A stretch of DNA of 64,000 nt. Origin: Anaerohabitans sp964387285 (GTDB taxonomy: Bacteria; Zhuqueibacterota; Zhuqueibacteria; Residuimicrobiales; Residuimicrobiaceae). The notes beneath the pieces were generated by a model, which was not told the origin of the DNA, searched no databases, and was given only the letters and a program-made list of their open reading frames with translations. The position numbers and the translations under genes were made by a program. Position 1 is the stretch's first letter, and each line of letters begins with the position of its first letter. Below are positions 61,882 through 64,000 of the stretch, piece by piece. The DNA is taken from NCBI GenBank assembly GCA_964387285.1, contig CAYLWO010000017.1, positions 1 to 64,000 of the forward strand, written 5' to 3'.

Positions 61882-63363
61882 ATGCCGCAAATTTCCCGTA
61901 GATCTTTTCTAAGTGCGTCAGCTGCCGCAGCCACCTGGCCCTTGCTGTTGCGCTGCAACGCCAGGCAGCGCCCCAACATCCTCTACATCATGTCCGACGA
62001 TCACGCCAGTCACGCCATCAGTGCCTACGATAACAGACTGATCAACACTCCCAACATCGATCGTCTGGCCAAAGAAGGGTGTCTGTTTACACACGTCTTT
62101 GCCACCAATGCCATCTGTACGCCCAGTCGCGCCACCATACTGACCGGACAATACAGCCACATCAACGCTGTGCCGGTTTTCAATCGGCTCGATCCCAATA
62201 CAGTCACAGTGGCGCACCGCTTGCAGCAAGCGGGATACCATACGGCCATGATCGGCAAATGGCATCTGGGCAGCGATCCGCAGGGATTCGATTATTGGGA
62301 AATTTTGCCGGGACAGGGCGTGTATTTCGATCCCATACTGTATACGCGGGAAGGATCAAAACAATATAATGGCGAATACGTAACCGACACCATCACTGAT
62401 CTTGCCATCACGCAATTACGCAATCGTCCCAAGGACAAACCCTTCTTCATGATGGTGCATCACAAAGCGCCGCATCGCAACTGGCAGCCCGCTGCCCGAC
62501 ATGAGAAAATCTGGCGACAGAAATCGATTCCCGAACCTGCCACGCTGTTCGACGATTACACCGGTCGCGCAGACGCCATTCGCGAACAAAAGCAGAGCAT
62601 TGCCAGAGACCTGACCGCTAATGATGTGAAACAGGACATACCGGCTGAATTGACCGGCCATGAGCGTACCCGTTGGTGTTATCAGCGTTATATGCAGGAT
62701 TATCTGGCCTGCATACAGGCTGTGGACGAAAGCGTGGGCCGCATTCTGGACGAATTGGATCAGCAAGGTCTGACGCAGAACACGGTTGTCATTTACACCA
62801 GTGACCAGGGCTTTTTCCTCGGCGATCACGGAATGTACGACAAACGTTTCATGTATGAAGAAAGCCTGGCTATGCCGTTTTTGTTGCGCTGGCCGCAACG
62901 CGTCGCAGCCGGCACTCGTCAGGACGCTCTGGCTATCAATTGCGATTTTGCCCCCACTTTTCTGGCTCTGGCCGGAATCGCCACACCGTCCGAAATGCAG
63001 GGCGTCAGCATGACGCCGTTGTTTGACGGCCGGACGCCGCCAAACTGGCGCAAGAGCTTTTACTATCGCTATTATCACGATCCCGGCGATCACAACACCG
63101 CCCGCCATTACGGTGTGCGCACGGAAACACACAAGCTGATTTATTTCGACAAGAAGGATCAATGGGAGTGTTACGATCTGGTCAGGGATCCTGAAGAGCT
63201 GCACAACATATATAACGATCCGGCAAGCCAGGCAATTGTCAGCGATCTGAAAAACGAACTGGCCAGGCTGAGAAAAGAATTGCGTGATGACGATCGCTAT
63301 GCTGATCCCAACGACTGGCCGCAGAACTCTTCTTATGTGAAACCACCGGCAGCAAGAAACTAG
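61882..63363 (+). CDS. Tat-exported arylsulfatase-type sulfatase
   Basis: 493 residues with AAAGGAGG before the ATG. The N-terminus SRRSFLSASAAAA is a twin-arginine signal; a following LLLRC could be a lipid-attachment Cys, although Arg before Cys is atypical. The sulfatase core has NILYIMSDDHASHAI (metal-binding Asp39/40), the formylglycine motif Cys79-T-P-S-R83 inside AICTPSRATILTG, MIGKWHLGS, MMVHHKAPHRNW and YTSDQGFFLGDHGMYDK. The canonical CxPSR implies FGly maturation by a formylglycine-generating enzyme not seen here. It hydrolyses sulfate esters, most likely of sulfated polysaccharides. Alone among the window's exported enzymes it lacks a CTD and uses Tat. A convergent terminator lies at 63392-63432. 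Confidence 0.92.
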   Translation: MPQISRRSFLSASAAAATWPLLLRCNARQRPNILYIMSDDHASHAISAYDNRLINTPNIDRLAKEGCLFTHVFATNAICTPSRATILTGQYSHINAVPVFNRLDPNTVTVAHRLQQAGYHTAMIGKWHLGSDPQGFDYWEILPGQGVYFDPILYTREGSKQYNGEYVTDTITDLAITQLRNRPKDKPFFMMVHHKAPHRNWQPAARHEKIWRQKSIPEPATLFDDYTGRADAIREQKQSIARDLTANDVKQDIPAELTGHERTRWCYQRYMQDYLACIQAVDESVGRILDELDQQGLTQNTVVIYTSDQGFFLGDHGMYDKRFMYEESLAMPFLLRWPQRVAAGTRQDALAINCDFAPTFLALAGIATPSEMQGVSMTPLFDGRTPPNWRKSFYYRYYHDPGDHNTARHYGVRTETHKLIYFDKKDQWECYDLVRDPEELHNIYNDPASQAIVSDLKNELARLRKELRDDDRYADPNDWPQNSSYVKPPAARN

Positions 63364-63391
63364 ATCGTGGCAGAACCCTCTGGCTTGCGCC

Positions 63392-63432
63392 AAAATCGGC
63401 TAAAGCTTTCTTGGAAAGCTTTAGCCGATTTT
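63392..63432. terminator. Bidirectional terminator hairpin between sulfatase and TldD-like gene
   Basis: AAAATCGGCTAAAGCTTTC (63392-63410) and its exact complement (63414-63432) form a 19-bp stem with a 3-nt loop, with A4 on the left and T4 on the right, as in a two-way terminator. The right arm includes the last codons and stop of the minus-strand gene. Confidence 0.7.
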
Positions 63433-64000
63433 CACTTCGCCGTTGCTCACGTCCTGTACATAGATGCCCTTGCTCACGCTTTTGATGACCTCTTCGGGCG
63501 TTGCCGGACCGGCAGCCATATAGGTATTGCGCATGCGCGGCTGCACATAATGTTCATAGCTCTGGCGGCGCCCGTTGCCGGTCGGTTTAACCCTATAATA
63601 ACCGGCGGAAATTTTGTCATGAATATAGCTGGTGAGAATGCCCTTGTCCACCAACACGGTTTTCTGTCCGGGAGTGCGCTCGTCGTCCACATTGATCGAT
63701 CCCGGCAGATTATCATTGGTGCCGTCGTCGTAAATAGTGACAAAAGACTCGGCGACTTTATTATTCAACATAGTAGCATAGGTTGAAATTTTCTTGCGAT
63801 TGAAATCCGCTTCCATGCCGTGGCCTATAGCTTCGTGCAGCAGGATGCCGGTCACTCCGGGCCCCAGCACCACCGGCATCTCACCGGCGGGCGGTTTTAC
63901 CGCCTCGAGCAAAGTCAATGCTCGCTTTACCGCTTCCCGGGATATCTCATCAACCACCGCGGTGCCGTAAAAATCAAAATTTCTGCGACCGCCTAAATTG
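63421..64000 (-). CDS. tldD: TldD-type metalloprotease, N-terminus beyond the window, C-terminus apparently missing
   Basis: The frame is open to the window edge (at least 192 residues; no start can be set here). GILLHEAIGHGMEADFNRK holds the HExxxH zinc motif of TldD, followed by DDGTNDNLPGSINVDDE, KGILTSYIHDKISAG, TGNGRRQSYEHYVQPRM and RNTYMAAG, all in family order. TldD with TldE/PmbA processes small modified peptides and proteins in the cytoplasm. The family continues for roughly 100 residues after the NGEVKIG segment (normally G-D-F-x-F and beyond), but here a TAA follows at once, inside a perfect palindrome. It is probably a truncated, perhaps inactive, gene or an assembly join. Confidence 0.75.
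   Translation of the reverse strand, partial: NLGGRRNFDFYGTAVVDEISREAVKRALTLLEAVKPPAGEMPVVLGPGVTGILLHEAIGHGMEADFNRKKISTYATMLNNKVAESFVTIYDDGTNDNLPGSINVDDERTPGQKTVLVDKGILTSYIHDKISAGYYRVKPTGNGRRQSYEHYVQPRMRNTYMAAGPATPEEVIKSVSKGIYVQDVSNGEVKIG

Overview
The window looks like chromosome from a Gram-negative bacterium of the Fibrobacteres-Chlorobi-Bacteroidetes (FCB) superphylum. The best fit is a Bacteroidota relative of the Calditrichota/KSB1 type; this placement is inferred from gene content, not from a marker gene. The case rests on a type IX secretion system (T9SS: SprA, a PorU-like sortase, PorV-like proteins), many secreted proteins ending in a YPNPFN-type C-terminal sorting domain (CTD), carboxypeptidase-regulatory/TonB-dependent receptors, and paired LptF/LptG permeases. 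No rRNA, tRNA, CRISPR array, insertion sequence or prophage was found. Several starts are TTG or GTG, and many genes carry clear GGAG-type ribosome binding sites.

Layout. 0.2-15 kb (minus strand): an FG-GAP surface protein with CTD; an outer-membrane barrel protein with a C-terminal coiled coil that has its own promoter and terminator; a tightly overlapping porU-porV-lipoprotein operon; and a CTD protein built of carboxypeptidase-regulatory domains. 15-26 kb (minus): a translationally coupled run of sprA, glutaminyl cyclase, prmA and a DUF4390-like gene. SprA carries an internal block of about 720 residues made of twelve degenerate ~52-residue modules. 26.4-28.9 kb (plus): lptF-lptG. 29-40.7 kb (minus): two GHL10-type glycoside-hydrolase-like surface proteins, a 13-repeat propeller-like secreted protein, and an NHL-propeller protein with CTD.

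40.8-54.7 kb (minus): a compact gene cluster, read in transcription order as TonB receptor A, ~690-residue surface protein A, PorV-like 1, PorV-like 2, TonB receptor B, surface protein B, and an IPT/propeller lipoprotein. It has no SusD. The surface proteins end in an unusual CTD variant, and the cluster carries its own pair of PorV-like carriers. It is the best candidate here for an undescribed system: a TonB-coupled surface complex whose exported partner may use dedicated PorV-type shuttles.

54.8-64 kb: a PIN-PhoH ATPase (minus), a SWIM-SNF2 helicase, a DJ-1/PfpI protein, a thymidylate-kinase-like protein with an altered P-loop, a stand-alone methionine-synthase-activation-domain protein, a Tat-exported sulfatase (all plus), and the end of a TldD-type protein (minus) that seems to lack its C-terminal part at a palindrome.

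Short intergenic spaces carry several families of near-perfect palindromes, some in two copies. The parts plausibly work together as follows. SprA is the T9SS translocon, PorU/PorV cleave and attach CTD cargo, glutaminyl cyclase caps mature N-termini (several cargo and barrel proteins appear to start with Gln after signal-peptide removal), and the flanking CTD proteins are the cargo.
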